DNA of 64,000 nucleotides from Citrobacter sp. Res13-Sevr-PEB04-36. Its GTDB lineage: Bacteria > Pseudomonadota > Gammaproteobacteria > Enterobacterales > Enterobacteriaceae. The notes under the pieces are model-generated. The model searched no databases and was not told the DNA's origin. It was given only the letters and a program-made list of their open reading frames with translations. The stretch is from NCBI RefSeq assembly GCF_015672735.1, contig NZ_JADABY010000039.1, positions 1 to 64,000 on the forward strand. Direction: 5' to 3'. The position numbers were made by a program, and so were the translations under genes. Shown in pieces: positions 19,525-32,837 of the stretch. Every line of letters starts with the position of its first letter. Positions within the stretch are counted from its first letter, which is position 1.

Positions 19525-21059
19525 TAGCGGAGTCCTTGTCGACAGCGGCCAACCCATGCGGAGAGTAACGCGGACAGTGCGAAAACCAATAGCGGCAACA
19601 GCAGTTGCCAGAGCGCCTGTGAGGCAAGCCGCGCCGCGCTGCCGCCGCTACTCAATGCCACGGCCTCGGTGGTCAGCGTGGGAAAGCGTCCGGCCCCTAA
19701 CCACAGGGTTGGCATATACTGGGCGATACTGACGGAAAAGCCCACCGCTAAAGCAATCAGCGCCGGGCGCAGCAGCAGCGGGCATTTCACCTGCCAGAAG
19801 ATGCGCTCCCGCGACCAACCCAGTGTCTGCGCAATTAAAATTAACCGCGGATCAATTCGCTGCCACGCCGGTTTGAGGATAAACAGCATCCACGGTGTGA
19901 CCCACAGCAGATGCCCCCAGACAACGGTCAACAACTGACCATCCAGCTGTGCGTGAAGCGCCAGCGTATATTGTCCGGTGACTAGCGGCAGTGCAGGCAG
20001 AATAATCGGCAACCAGACCCAACGATGTCCTCGTTGTGGCCCCCATTCCAGCCATAGCAGCAGCGTGATTAATGCCAGTGCGCTGGCAATCAATCCCACT
20101 TGCAGGCTGGTGAATAGCGTCTGGCTATCGACGAATGAATACTGTGCAACCAGGGCCAGAACCAGCAGGCAGAGTACGCCGCTGACGGGCACAAATTGCG
20201 CCAGCGATCGCCCCAGTGGATAGGATGAAAAATGCTGACGCTTCCCGCTAATCCCCGGCAGGGTACGCCGCCAGCTGCGCCAGAGCAGATAACCAACCAG
20301 CGCATACACGCACAGCAGCAGTACCAGCAGCAGGCTGGCGAGCGAGCCTTTTATCTGCTGGTCGGCATCGCCCTGAGTGAGCCATTGCCAGCTCAACACC
20401 GCAAGCGTTGGCGGATTGCCCGGACCCAGCACGATCGCCACATCCACCGCTGACAATGACCATGCAGTGGCCGCCAGCATCACTTTCCCCAGTGCCGGCG
20501 CGATGGCGGGTAATACCAGCCAGTTGAGGCATTGCAGGCGGCTATATCCCAGCGAGTCCAGCACGGTCACCTGCCGGGCAAGCTGCTTTTCGCTGAGCAG
20601 GGCCGAGAGCACCCATAACAAAAAAGCGCTCTCTTTGACGGCTAGCGTTATGCCCAGACCGATCCCGTAGCGGTCAGCCTGCGGGGTAAGAAAAGGCAGC
20701 GCGCGGTACAGCAGACCGCCTTCGGCAAACAGCAACAGGACGCTGGTGGCAAACGCGACGTGCGGAATCGCCAACAGCCAGGGCAGTCGGGTGTACAGCC
20801 GTGCCCAGCCCGCGCCGGGCCACACGGCGAGGATCGCCAGCAAGGCAATGACCAATGCGCCGAGGGTTGCCAGCGTCACGGAAACCAGCGTCGCCATCAG
20901 CGCCTGCGGCAGCTGGGGATCGGCAAACAGCGCCAGCCAATGAGTGATGGAGAGCGCAGGCGTGAACAGCGTGACGGTGGCAGGCGCCAGCGGCAAATAA
21001 ATCACCGCCATGACGCCCCATATCAGCAGGATTAATGCGTACCGTAACGGCGTAGCCAT
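19524..21059 (-). CDS. ynjC: ABC transporter permease YnjC (duplicated permease domains)
   Basis: 511 residues with about twelve hydrophobic segments in two homologous halves. Each carries an EAA-like loop: LDSLGYSRLQCLNWLVLP (about 180) and AQTLGWSRERIFWQVKCPL (about 420). A single protein thus supplies both membrane domains, as in ThiP and FbpB importers. It overlaps the 3' end of ynjB by 28 bases and the start of ynjD by one. Confidence 0.93.
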   Translation of the reverse strand: MATPLRYALILLIWGVMAVIYLPLAPATVTLFTPALSITHWLALFADPQLPQALMATLVSVTLATLGALVIALLAILAVWPGAGWARLYTRLPWLLAIPHVAFATSVLLLFAEGGLLYRALPFLTPQADRYGIGLGITLAVKESAFLLWVLSALLSEKQLARQVTVLDSLGYSRLQCLNWLVLPAIAPALGKVMLAATAWSLSAVDVAIVLGPGNPPTLAVLSWQWLTQGDADQQIKGSLASLLLVLLLCVYALVGYLLWRSWRRTLPGISGKRQHFSSYPLGRSLAQFVPVSGVLCLLVLALVAQYSFVDSQTLFTSLQVGLIASALALITLLLWLEWGPQRGHRWVWLPIILPALPLVTGQYTLALHAQLDGQLLTVVWGHLLWVTPWMLFILKPAWQRIDPRLILIAQTLGWSRERIFWQVKCPLLLRPALIALAVGFSVSIAQYMPTLWLGAGRFPTLTTEAVALSSGGSAARLASQALWQLLLPLLVFALSALLSAWVGRCRQGLR

Positions 21060-22201
21060 TCTTGTTCCAGTACGTTTACCCAGGCCGCATGGGGTTCAGG
21101 AAGCACGGTGGGTAACCCTTTGGGGATCCGTGCCTGTAGAGCTTCACGTTGTGCAGCGGGTAATTTTTGCGGATCGAGAACCGAAGGGTCGCCCCAGTAG
21201 GCGGGATCGGCTTTACGCAGTTGCGCCTCCGGAGAGAGCAGGAAATTGGCGACGACTTTCGCCCCTGCACTGGCGCTGGCGTTCACCGGGATCGTGACAA
21301 AATGCACGTTGCCAATCATGCCTTGCGTAAAACCAAAGCTGTAGCTGTTTTTGGGTAGTTCACCGCTGGCAACTTTTTGTTGCGCGTGTGCGGGGTTAAA
21401 GGTCAGTGAGAAGCGCAGTACGCCATTGTTCAGCAGCGTATCCATTCGTGCGGGCGTAGGCGGGAAGTCTTTACCTTCACGCCATAAAAACGGATGCAGC
21501 CTGTCAAGATACTGCCACAGCGGAGCCGTAACCTTAGCGAACGTCGCGGTATCGGGCGCCATTTTCAACGCTTGTGGCTGGGTAGTGAGCGCCATCAGCA
21601 ACTGCTCAAGAAATGCAGTCCCGGTAAAATCCGGGGGGCGCGGGTAGGTCACCGTACCAGGATGCGCTTTGGCAAATGCCAGCAGTGCCTGCGGGGTTTG
21701 TGGCGGCTGTTCGGTCACATCGCGGTTAGCGATAAAAGTAAGCTGCGCGCCGCCCCACGGTGACTCGGCTCCCTCTGTGGGGATGGAGAAGTCTTCGCTG
21801 ACAGGCTGCAGGGTATCAACGTAGCGCCAGTTGGGCAGTGTCTGTGCCCACTGCGTTTGCAGCAGGTTGGCTTCTTTCAGCGTACGGAAATTTTCACCGT
21901 TCACCCACAGTAAATCGACGGAGCCGCCGGTTTTGCGCCCGGAAGCCGTCTCGGTTTGAATACGCTTAACCGCGTCGGCGGCATCGGCCAGACGCACGAT
22001 TTTCAGGTTAATGGCGTAATGTGTTTTCATCTCGCCGCTCACCCAGTCGAGATATTGGTTCACTGCGTTATCGCCTCCCCAGGCGTTGAACCACACCGTC
22101 TGGCCGCGGGCGTCGTTTTTGATCTGCTGCCAGCTGTGGTCCTGCGCGAAGGTCGCCAGCGGAGAAAACAGCAAACTCAGGCACAATAAGCAATAACGCA
22201 T
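21032..22201 (-). CDS. ynjB: ABC transporter periplasmic binding protein YnjB
   Basis: 389 residues. The signal peptide is MRYCLLCLSLLFSPLATFA with cleavage before QDHSW. The mature protein is a type-2 periplasmic binding protein with WFNAWGGDNAVNQYLDWV near its N-terminus, a pattern found in binding proteins for thiamine, iron and polyamines. The ligand is unknown. It starts 26 bases after ydjZ, and ynjC overlaps its end, so the importer is one coupled unit. Confidence 0.92.
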   Translation of the reverse strand: MRYCLLCLSLLFSPLATFAQDHSWQQIKNDARGQTVWFNAWGGDNAVNQYLDWVSGEMKTHYAINLKIVRLADAADAVKRIQTETASGRKTGGSVDLLWVNGENFRTLKEANLLQTQWAQTLPNWRYVDTLQPVSEDFSIPTEGAESPWGGAQLTFIANRDVTEQPPQTPQALLAFAKAHPGTVTYPRPPDFTGTAFLEQLLMALTTQPQALKMAPDTATFAKVTAPLWQYLDRLHPFLWREGKDFPPTPARMDTLLNNGVLRFSLTFNPAHAQQKVASGELPKNSYSFGFTQGMIGNVHFVTIPVNASASAGAKVVANFLLSPEAQLRKADPAYWGDPSVLDPQKLPAAQREALQARIPKGLPTVLPEPHAAWVNVLEQEWLRRYGTH

Positions 22202-22227
22202 ACACTCTCCAGTTGTTAAGGGGGGCC

Positions 22228-22935
22228 TCAGACGTGTTTTCTGTGCCGTTCAAGATAAATGCTTCTCGCCACGGAGATAACCACAGTCAGCGCAAATAAC
22301 ACAAACAGCCCGGTCACGAACCAGAATGTTCCTCCGGTTAACAGGCTGCCGGCCCAGGAATAGACGAGTGTCGCGGGTAGCTGACCAACGCCGGTGGCGA
22401 GGAAAAAATGACGAAAGCGGATCGATGTCAGACCGGCGGCGTAACTGACCGGGTCAAAGGGAACGAAAGGTAACAGGCGACAGACCAGAATAGTGTGTTT
22501 GCCGTAGCGTGCAAAAAAGGCGTCCATGCTATTCAACACCGTTTTTCCGGTCAGTTTTTCCACCGTGCTACGACCAAAAACACGGGCGATGAAAAAGCAT
22601 AGCGCCGCGCCAGCCATTGCGCTGGTCCAGGAGAGTACGCCTCCCCAGAATGCGCCGAACAATGACGCATTGGCAAAGGTGATCACAAACGCCGGGAGCG
22701 GGGCGATAATGGCCTGTAAGATCATTAGGCAAAACGATACCACCGCAGCCTGAGCACCGTATGACCGAATGAGATTTTCAATGGCGTGCTGGTCAACCGT
22801 GGCGAATGCCGCCAGGCTGTGACTGACAAAATCACTAACGCCGGGCACCCATACCCAGGCGATCAGCGCCAGCAGTAGCAGGAGAATCAGTCCGGCCCGG
22901 CAATAGCGTATGACGTGCGTTTTGTTCAGCTTCAT
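22228..22935 (-). CDS. ydjZ: VTT/TVP38-family (DedA-like) membrane protein YdjZ
   Basis: 235 residues. A first transmembrane segment (about 12-32) precedes the VTT domain with its re-entrant Pro/Gly-rich turn ASLFGAFWGGVLSW and the hallmark CRLLPFVPFDPVSYAAGLT (about residues 150-168). Family members are candidate lipid scramblases or transporters. Its ATG overlaps the ydjX stop (ATGA), whereas in E. coli ydjY lies between them. Starts with a short cytoplasmic N-terminus and is followed by ynjB after 26 bases. Confidence 0.92.
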   Translation of the reverse strand: MKLNKTHVIRYCRAGLILLLLLALIAWVWVPGVSDFVSHSLAAFATVDQHAIENLIRSYGAQAAVVSFCLMILQAIIAPLPAFVITFANASLFGAFWGGVLSWTSAMAGAALCFFIARVFGRSTVEKLTGKTVLNSMDAFFARYGKHTILVCRLLPFVPFDPVSYAAGLTSIRFRHFFLATGVGQLPATLVYSWAGSLLTGGTFWFVTGLFVLFALTVVISVARSIYLERHRKHV

Positions 22936-23576
22936 GTTTTATCGGCTAACTCACGTTGGACAGAGGGATCAAGATGCTTCACGCGGGCCCAGGCTTTGGC
23001 TGCCTGTACCAGGGTAAATAAAATAATGCCAGCAATACTGAGTTTAACCATAAACGCCAGGGTGATGCCGTCGCTGACGAGTTCATGCGACATGAGCGTA
23101 TAGATGAACAGGCCGGGGAAGGTGGTGAGCGCAGAAATGACGGTGAATGACCAGAATGGGATGGTGGTCAGCCCGTAGGCATAATTTTGGATGTTGTACG
23201 GGAATAACGGTACCAGTCGGGTGAGGATCAGAAAATCGCTACCGCTTTGGGTAATGCCTTTTTCTATCGCCTGAAAGGTGGCCGTATGCCCGACGTATTT
23301 CAGCAGCAGATCGCGACCCAGCCAGCGGGCAAGTAAGAACGACAGCGCCGAGGCCAGGGTGGCCGCAAACAGCGATACAAGCGTCCCCACCAGCGGGCCA
23401 AACAAGATACCGCCGACGATCACCAGCATGCTACCGGGTATCAGACACAGCGCAGCGACGATAAATAGCAGAATATACAGCGCGTAGCCGTATATACCGC
23501 TCTGGCGGATGAGATCTTGCAAATGCTGAAAATGGGTTATCAGGTCGCTCAGGCCAGAATAATGGAGAACGCCCAC
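22932..23576 (-). CDS. ydjX: VTT/TVP38-family membrane protein YdjX, N-terminus displaced by a frameshift
   Basis: 214 residues if started at the GTG at 23576, the only usable codon in frame. The VTT core is intact (GSMLVIVGGILFGPLVGTL, ILTRLVPLFPYNIQNYAYGLT). E. coli YdjX is longer, with an extra N-terminal hydrophobic segment. That segment is readable here in frame upstream (AEYRLLIVALLLCILVGVL) but lacks a start. A well-placed ATG at 23643 with AGGAGA before it lies one frame off: it reads MKKKFA then stops. Removing one A from the AAAAA run at 23636-23640 joins the frames. The GTG has no ribosome binding site. This is either a disrupted gene, slippage-controlled, or a sequencing error. 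Confidence 0.8.
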   Translation of the reverse strand: MGVLHYSGLSDLITHFQHLQDLIRQSGIYGYALYILLFIVAALCLIPGSMLVIVGGILFGPLVGTLVSLFAATLASALSFLLARWLGRDLLLKYVGHTATFQAIEKGITQSGSDFLILTRLVPLFPYNIQNYAYGLTTIPFWSFTVISALTTFPGLFIYTLMSHELVSDGITLAFMVKLSIAGIILFTLVQAAKAWARVKHLDPSVQRELADKT

Positions 23577-23810
23577 CAGGATACAGAGGAGTAGCGCAAC
23601 GATCAGCAGTCTGTATTCTGCTTTATGCGAACTTCTTTTTCATGAGGGGTCTCCTGTAACACGGGGCAAGAATGTGTTTCGCCAGCGAAAGTGCGCGCGA
23701 AGATATAATAAATCCCCGTTGGCAACAATGTATTACCGTGGTTTTTTTGATTTTGCTCAGGCTACACTGACTCTCCAGGCAAGGCCCGGAGAGTGACAAC
23801 GCTCAGGCGA

Positions 23811-24617
23811 TCAGACGCGGAATTTAGCCCATACCGGCGCGTGGTCGGACGGTTTTTCCATACTGCGGATCTCATAGTCGATGCCGGTTTCTTCGCAGCG
23901 CTCCGCCAGCGGGTTGCTCGCCAGCAGCAGATCGATACGCAGACCACGGTTATCGTCAAAGCCTTTTGAACGGTAATCAAACCACGAGTACTGGTCGGCG
24001 GTGTCCGGGTGCGCGTGACGGAACGTGTCCACCAGACCCCAGCCCATCAGTCGTTCCATCCACTCACGCTCTTCCGGCAGGAAGGAGCATTTGCCGGTAC
24101 GCAGCCAGCGCTTGCGGTTCTCTTCGCCAATGCCGATGTCCAGATCGGTCGGGCTGATATTCATATCTCCCATGATCAGCACCGGATTGTCGCGCTTCAG
24201 TTCAGTCTCCAGATAGTTTTGCAGGTTCTGATAAAACGCAGCTTTGGCCGGGAACTTCAGCGGGTGGTCACGGCTTTCGCCTTGCGGAAAATAGCCGTTA
24301 ATCACGGTGATATTCCCCAGTGGAGACGGGATTTCGGCCATGATAATACGGCGCTGGGCTTCTTCGTCATCGTTCGGGAAGCCACGACGCACTGAAATGG
24401 GCGTTTCTTTCGTCAGCAGCGCGACGCCGTAATGACCTTTTTGACCGTGATAGAAAACGTTGTAACCCAGCTTTGCGACCTCTTCGAGAGGGAACATGTC
24501 GTCGTGGACTTTTGTCTCCTGCAAGCCAATCACATCCGGTTGGTGTTTTTCGACAATGGCTGCCAGTTGATGAGGACGGGCACGCAGGCCGTTGATATTA
24601 AAAGAGACAAATTTCAT
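23811..24617 (-). CDS. xthA: Exonuclease III
   Basis: 268 residues, same length as E. coli XthA. The EEP-fold nuclease motifs are present: [18 protein letters not shown] (metal Glu), [22 protein letters not shown] (catalytic Asp and Asn) and the final [10 protein letters not shown] (catalytic His). The major AP endonuclease and 3'-5' double-strand exonuclease of base-excision repair. The ATG at 24617 gives [11 protein letters not shown]; upstream extension is unconserved. Divergent from astC with a 444-base intergenic region. Confidence 0.97.
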   Translation of the reverse strand: MKFVSFNINGLRARPHQLAAIVEKHQPDVIGLQETKVHDDMFPLEEVAKLGYNVFYHGQKGHYGVALLTKETPISVRRGFPNDDEEAQRRIIMAEIPSPLGNITVINGYFPQGESRDHPLKFPAKAAFYQNLQNYLETELKRDNPVLIMGDMNISPTDLDIGIGEENRKRWLRTGKCSFLPEEREWMERLMGWGLVDTFRHAHPDTADQYSWFDYRSKGFDDNRGLRIDLLLASNPLAERCEETGIDYEIRSMEKPSDHAPVWAKFRV

Positions 24618-24739
24618 AGTCGCTGCCACTTTGCAAGATGAATAGTGCAAGGATGGTAGCAGAATTTCCGCAGGCTGACTGCTTCTTGTCACCTGATTCC
24701 AACAATGATTGCTAATGGTGTTAACGATGGGGCAAAAAC

Positions 24740-24756
24740 TGCACTGTTTTGGCGCG
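24740..24756 (+). promoter_or_regulatory. Candidate NtrC-binding site upstream of astC
   Basis: TGCACTGTTTTGGCGCG resembles the NtrC consensus TGCACY-N5-RGTGCA in the left half and in most of the right half. It lies about 220 bases upstream of the sigma-54 promoter, a normal enhancer distance. The call is by eye and unverified. Confidence 0.4.
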
Positions 24757-24860
24757 ATGCGCGTCAGAATGGGGCAATAATTTCCGAAAAATTTCGTATA
24801 CGATCACAATTCCAGAATTATATTTGGCGACTGAATAGAATTGCGTTTTTTCCTCTAATT

Positions 24861-24911
24861 ATTCACCCTTCAGGCGAACGTATTCACTTTATATGCACGT
24901 ATAGTGAATAC
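24861..24911. promoter_or_regulatory. Phased ATTCAC / GTGAAT half-sites upstream of astC, possible ArgR operator
   Basis: ATTCAC occurs at 24861 and 24882, one step of 21 bases, and GTGAAT at 24904. GTATTCAC (24880-24887) and GTGAATAC (24904-24911) form a perfect inverted repeat. Half-sites with 21-base phasing fit arginine repressor binding, which is known to activate ast in E. coli; the spacing within each box is not canonical. Confidence 0.4.
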
Positions 24912-24974
24912 AACCACTTCATAACTCATTGATATTTCGTTACCTCATCACGTTTATGCATATTTTTCGCTGGC

Positions 24975-24990
24975 TGGCACGAACTCTGCA
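24975..24990 (+). promoter_or_regulatory. Sigma-54 promoter of the ast operon
   Basis: TGGCACGAACTCTGCA has the invariant GG (24976-24977) and GC (24988-24989) separated by exactly ten bases and matches TGGCACG-N4-TTGCA in all but one position. It lies 72 bases upstream of the astC ATG. This fits nitrogen-limitation control of the operon by RpoN and NtrC. The rest of the 444-base region holds the two sites above and A+T-rich sequence. Confidence 0.88.
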
Positions 24991-25025
24991 CTCTACATTT
25001 ACACCGCAAACACTATATTTATTAA

Positions 25026-30120
<5,095 letters not shown>

Positions 30121-30128
<8 letters not shown>

Positions 30129-31086
30129 TTTTCTGGCCATCACCCTCGCGGGAACCTTGCCGGATATCACCCACGGTGAGGCTCATAGTTTTAGCTGGCG
30201 GTGGACAGGGCACGGGATGCTGGAGCTGACGCCGGTCGCCGAGGTTGATCGTTCGCTGGTGATCTCTGCAGGTATTCATGGCAATGAAACGGCACCGGTT
30301 GAGATGTTGGATGCGCTGCTGTCCGCACTTTTTCGTGGCGAGTTGACGCTGACATGGCGGTTGCTGGTGATTCTGGGCAATCCGCAGGCGCTGGCGGAGG
30401 GGAAGCGCTATTGCCATAGCGACATGAACCGTATGTTTGGCGGACGCTGGCAGATATTTGTCGAGAGCGGTGAAACGCGGCGCGCCCGCGAACTTGAGCT
30501 GTGCCTGGAAGCGTTTTATTCGCGCGCCAGGGAGTCCGTGCGCTGGCATCTGGATCTGCACACCGCCATTCGCGGCTCGCATCATCTGCGCTTTGGCGTA
30601 CTGCCGCAGCGCAACGTGCCTTGGGACGAAAGGTTTCTGTCATGGCTGGGGGATGCGGGACTGGAGGCGCTGGTTTTTCACCAGACACCAGGCGGGACGT
30701 TTACCCATTTCAGCGGTGAGCATTTCGGTGCGCTGGCCTGTACGCTGGAGTTGGGTAAGGCCCTGGCGTTCGGGCAAAACGATTTGACGCAGTTTGCTTA
30801 CACGGCGGAGGCGTTGGCGGCTTTGTTGCAAGGTGAGCGTGCATCATCAACGCAAACCACGCCGCTACGCTATCGCGTGGTGTCGCAAATCACGCGACAC
30901 AGTGACGATTTCGTTCTTCATATGGACAACCAGACGCTGAATTTTACCCCCTTTAACGAGGGCACATTGCTGGCACAGGACGGCGATGAGCGTTTTGTTG
31001 TTACCCATGACGTTGAATATGTGCTGTTTCCTAATCCAAATGTGGCCTGCGGTTTACGCGCGGGGCTGATGCTGGAAAGGTTATAA
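30121..31086 (+). CDS. astE: Succinylglutamate desuccinylase
   Basis: 321 residues, zinc carboxypeptidase-like AstE/aspartoacylase family. Zinc ligands are seen in [11 protein letters not shown] (His and Glu) and [12 protein letters not shown] (His), with a late catalytic Glu in [12 protein letters not shown]. Final step, releasing glutamate and succinate. It is coupled to astB by an eight-base overlap. A hairpin with a T-rich tail follows eleven bases after the stop and probably ends the operon. Confidence 0.96.
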
Positions 31087-31096
31087 CCAATATCTT

Positions 31097-31128
31097 TCCC
31101 TCGGGGATGTTTCTGAGGGATTATTTTT
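31097..31128 (+). terminator. Probable terminator of the ast operon
   Basis: TCCCTC (31097-31102) and GAGGGA (31115-31120) form a short stem followed by TTATTTTT. The twelve-base loop makes it moderate rather than strong. Confidence 0.6.
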
Positions 31129-31266
31129 GCGTGCCCTTTTTTGTCATTACGGATTATTCCTGGTAAGTTGCTTTATTAATAATCAGGCTTCAGGTATAGT
31201 TCTCCATAATCCTTTCAAAATCATCCTGTTGTAATATTTTATTGCAACTCTGCGTAATTTATTCTT

Positions 31267-31284
31267 TTTTTCTTCATAATTGGT
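31267..31284 (+). promoter_or_regulatory. BaeR-binding box upstream of spy
   Basis: TTTTTCTTCATAATTGGT matches the published BaeR consensus TTTTTCTCCATDATTGGC at 16 of 18 positions. It lies 150 bases upstream of the spy start, in the 347-base astE-spy gap. spy is the best known target of the BaeSR envelope stress system. The rest of that gap is A+T-rich with no gene. Confidence 0.75.
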
Positions 31285-31302
31285 GAAAGTTTGTTTTTTA
31301 TA

Positions 31303-31317
31303 CTTTCATTGTTTTAC
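31303..31317 (-). promoter_or_regulatory. CpxR-like box upstream of spy
   Basis: Read on the minus strand, GTAAAACAATGAAAG fits the CpxR pattern GTAAA-N5-G(T/A)AAA in most positions. It lies 19 bases beyond the BaeR box; spy is controlled by both CpxR and BaeR in E. coli. Orientation and the imperfect second half lower confidence. Confidence 0.4.
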
Positions 31318-31433
31318 CGTTGCTCTGATTAATTGACGCTTCTATCGGTAAAGTTAATCTCGTCAACACGACATCCGATGAGATAAGTATCGTAAGAATG
31401 TCGTCAGAATAACTGAAAGGAAGGATAGAAATT

Positions 31434-31919
31434 ATGCGTAAACTGACTGCTCTGTTTGTTGCCTCTACTCTGGCGCTCGGCGCTGCAAATCTGGCTCACG
31501 CCGCTGATACCACAACTACCGCTCCGGCCGATGCCAAACCGATGATGCACCATAACGGCAAGTTTGGCCCGCACCACGACATGATGTTTAAAGATCTGAA
31601 TCTGACTGATGCGCAGAAACAGCAGATCCGCGACATTATGAAAGGCCAGCGCGATCAGATGAAACGTCCACCGCTGGAAGAACGCCGCGCAATGCACGAT
31701 ATCATCGCCAGTGACAGCTTCGACAAAGCGAAAGCCGAAGCGCAGATTGCGAAGATGGAAGAACAGCGCAAAGCCAATATGCTGGCGCATATGGAAACCC
31801 AGAACAAGATTTACAACATCCTGACGCCGGAACAGAAAAAACAGTTTAATGCCAATTTTGAGAAGCGTCTGACAGAACGCGCGGCGCAGAAAGGTAAAAT
31901 GCCAGAGGCTGCTGAGTAA
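31434..31919 (+). CDS. spy: Periplasmic chaperone Spy
   Basis: 161 residues. Signal peptide MRKLTALFVASTLALGAANLAHA with cleavage before ADTT. The mature protein is highly helical with the LTxxQ-type repeats of the CpxP/Spy family: LNLTDAQKQQIRDIM and ILTPEQKKQFNANF. It forms an ATP-independent cradle-shaped dimer that protects unfolded proteins in the periplasm. It has a good AAGGAAGG ribosome binding site and is preceded by BaeR- and CpxR-like boxes. A BoxC-like repeat follows and serves as its terminator. Confidence 0.97.
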   Translation: MRKLTALFVASTLALGAANLAHAADTTTTAPADAKPMMHHNGKFGPHHDMMFKDLNLTDAQKQQIRDIMKGQRDQMKRPPLEERRAMHDIIASDSFDKAKAEAQIAKMEEQRKANMLAHMETQNKIYNILTPEQKKQFNANFEKRLTERAAQKGKMPEAAE

Positions 31920-31993
31920 CCGATTAGCGTCTACACTACATTATTCGCGCTGTGTCTGGGCATTGCTCAGGACGGCGCGAATCAAAACTCAAG

Positions 31994-32050
31994 ACCGCCG
32001 GTCTTGTCCACAAAACGTTTAACGAGGTGGGCAGGATCGGCGGTTTTTTC
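31994..32050 (+). repeat. BoxC-type palindromic repeat / terminator after spy
   Basis: ACCGCCGGTCTTGTCCAC (31994-32011) pairs with GTGGGCAGGATCGGCGGT (32027-32044), 15 of 18 positions Watson-Crick and the rest G-U, followed by TTTTTTC. The left-arm sequence ACCGCCGGTCTTGTCCAC is that of the E. coli BoxC intergenic repeat as I remember it. It probably terminates spy. Confidence 0.7.
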
Positions 32051-32261
32051 TTTCCAGCCTATTGCACCCTGCAACCGACACGCTATCCTCCTGAAGCCTG
32101 CGAAAATTCTACCTGGATCAGCGTGTTAATCTTTTTTCTTAAAACGCCGGGATCCTCGCTAAGGCAAATCAACTCTGCTGCCGATAACAATAAATGTGCA
32201 GAGTGAACTTATGGCGGTCAGGGAGCGTCATGCTGACGTACCGCGCCTTTCTGGAGGGATG

Positions 32262-32837
32262 ATGGAATACTTTGATATCCGCAAAATGCCGGTCAATCTC
32301 TGGCGCAATGGTGCGGGTGAAACGCGAGAGATTTGTTGTTTTCCGCCAGCGACCCGCGATTTTCACTGGCGGGCGAGTATCGCATCCATTGCCGCGAACG
32401 GTGAGTTTTCTCTTTTCCCGGGCGTTGAGCGAGTGATTACCCTGCTGGAAGGGGGCGAAGTGACCCTGGAAGGCGCCAATCCCTTCAGCCACACTCTGAA
32501 ACAGCATCAACCGTTTACCTTTGCGGGCGATCGGGTAGTCAAAGCCAAACTGACGGAAGGGCAGATGTCGATGGACTTCAATATTATGACCCGTCGTGAT
32601 GTCTGCCAGGCCAAAGTCAGGGTTGCGGATCGAACGTTTACCACCTTTGGTTCGCGCGGTGGTGTGGTGTTTGTGTTAAGCGGAGCCTGGCAGTTGGGCG
32701 ATAAGTTACTGACGGCGGACCAGGGCGCATGCTGGCACGACGGCAAGCACACGCTGCGGTTGTTAAAAGCGGAAGGGAAGCTGCTGTTTAGTGAGATTAA
32801 TTGGCTGCCGGGGCATTCGCCGGATCAAGTTCAATAA
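32262..32837 (+). CDS. ves: HutD/Ves family cupin protein Ves
   Basis: 191 residues, a bicupin of the HutD family. Conserved features are [11 protein letters not shown] near the start, [19 protein letters not shown] (about 35-55) and the FNIMTRRDV segment. Cold- and stress-linked in E. coli but without known catalytic activity. Start at 32262, the second of two adjacent ATGs, because the GGAGGG ribosome binding site abuts the first. Its 3' end overlaps the convergent cho by 41 bases. Confidence 0.9.
   Translation: MEYFDIRKMPVNLWRNGAGETREICCFPPATRDFHWRASIASIAANGEFSLFPGVERVITLLEGGEVTLEGANPFSHTLKQHQPFTFAGDRVVKAKLTEGQMSMDFNIMTRRDVCQAKVRVADRTFTTFGSRGGVVFVLSGAWQLGDKLLTADQGACWHDGKHTLRLLKAEGKLLFSEINWLPGHSPDQVQ

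Noticed and set aside
23636..23643. Programmed frameshifting in ydjX
   Set aside because: The run is only five A and does not form a classic slippery heptamer; a simple indel or sequencing error is more likely, so the finding is kept as a frameshift without claiming recoding.
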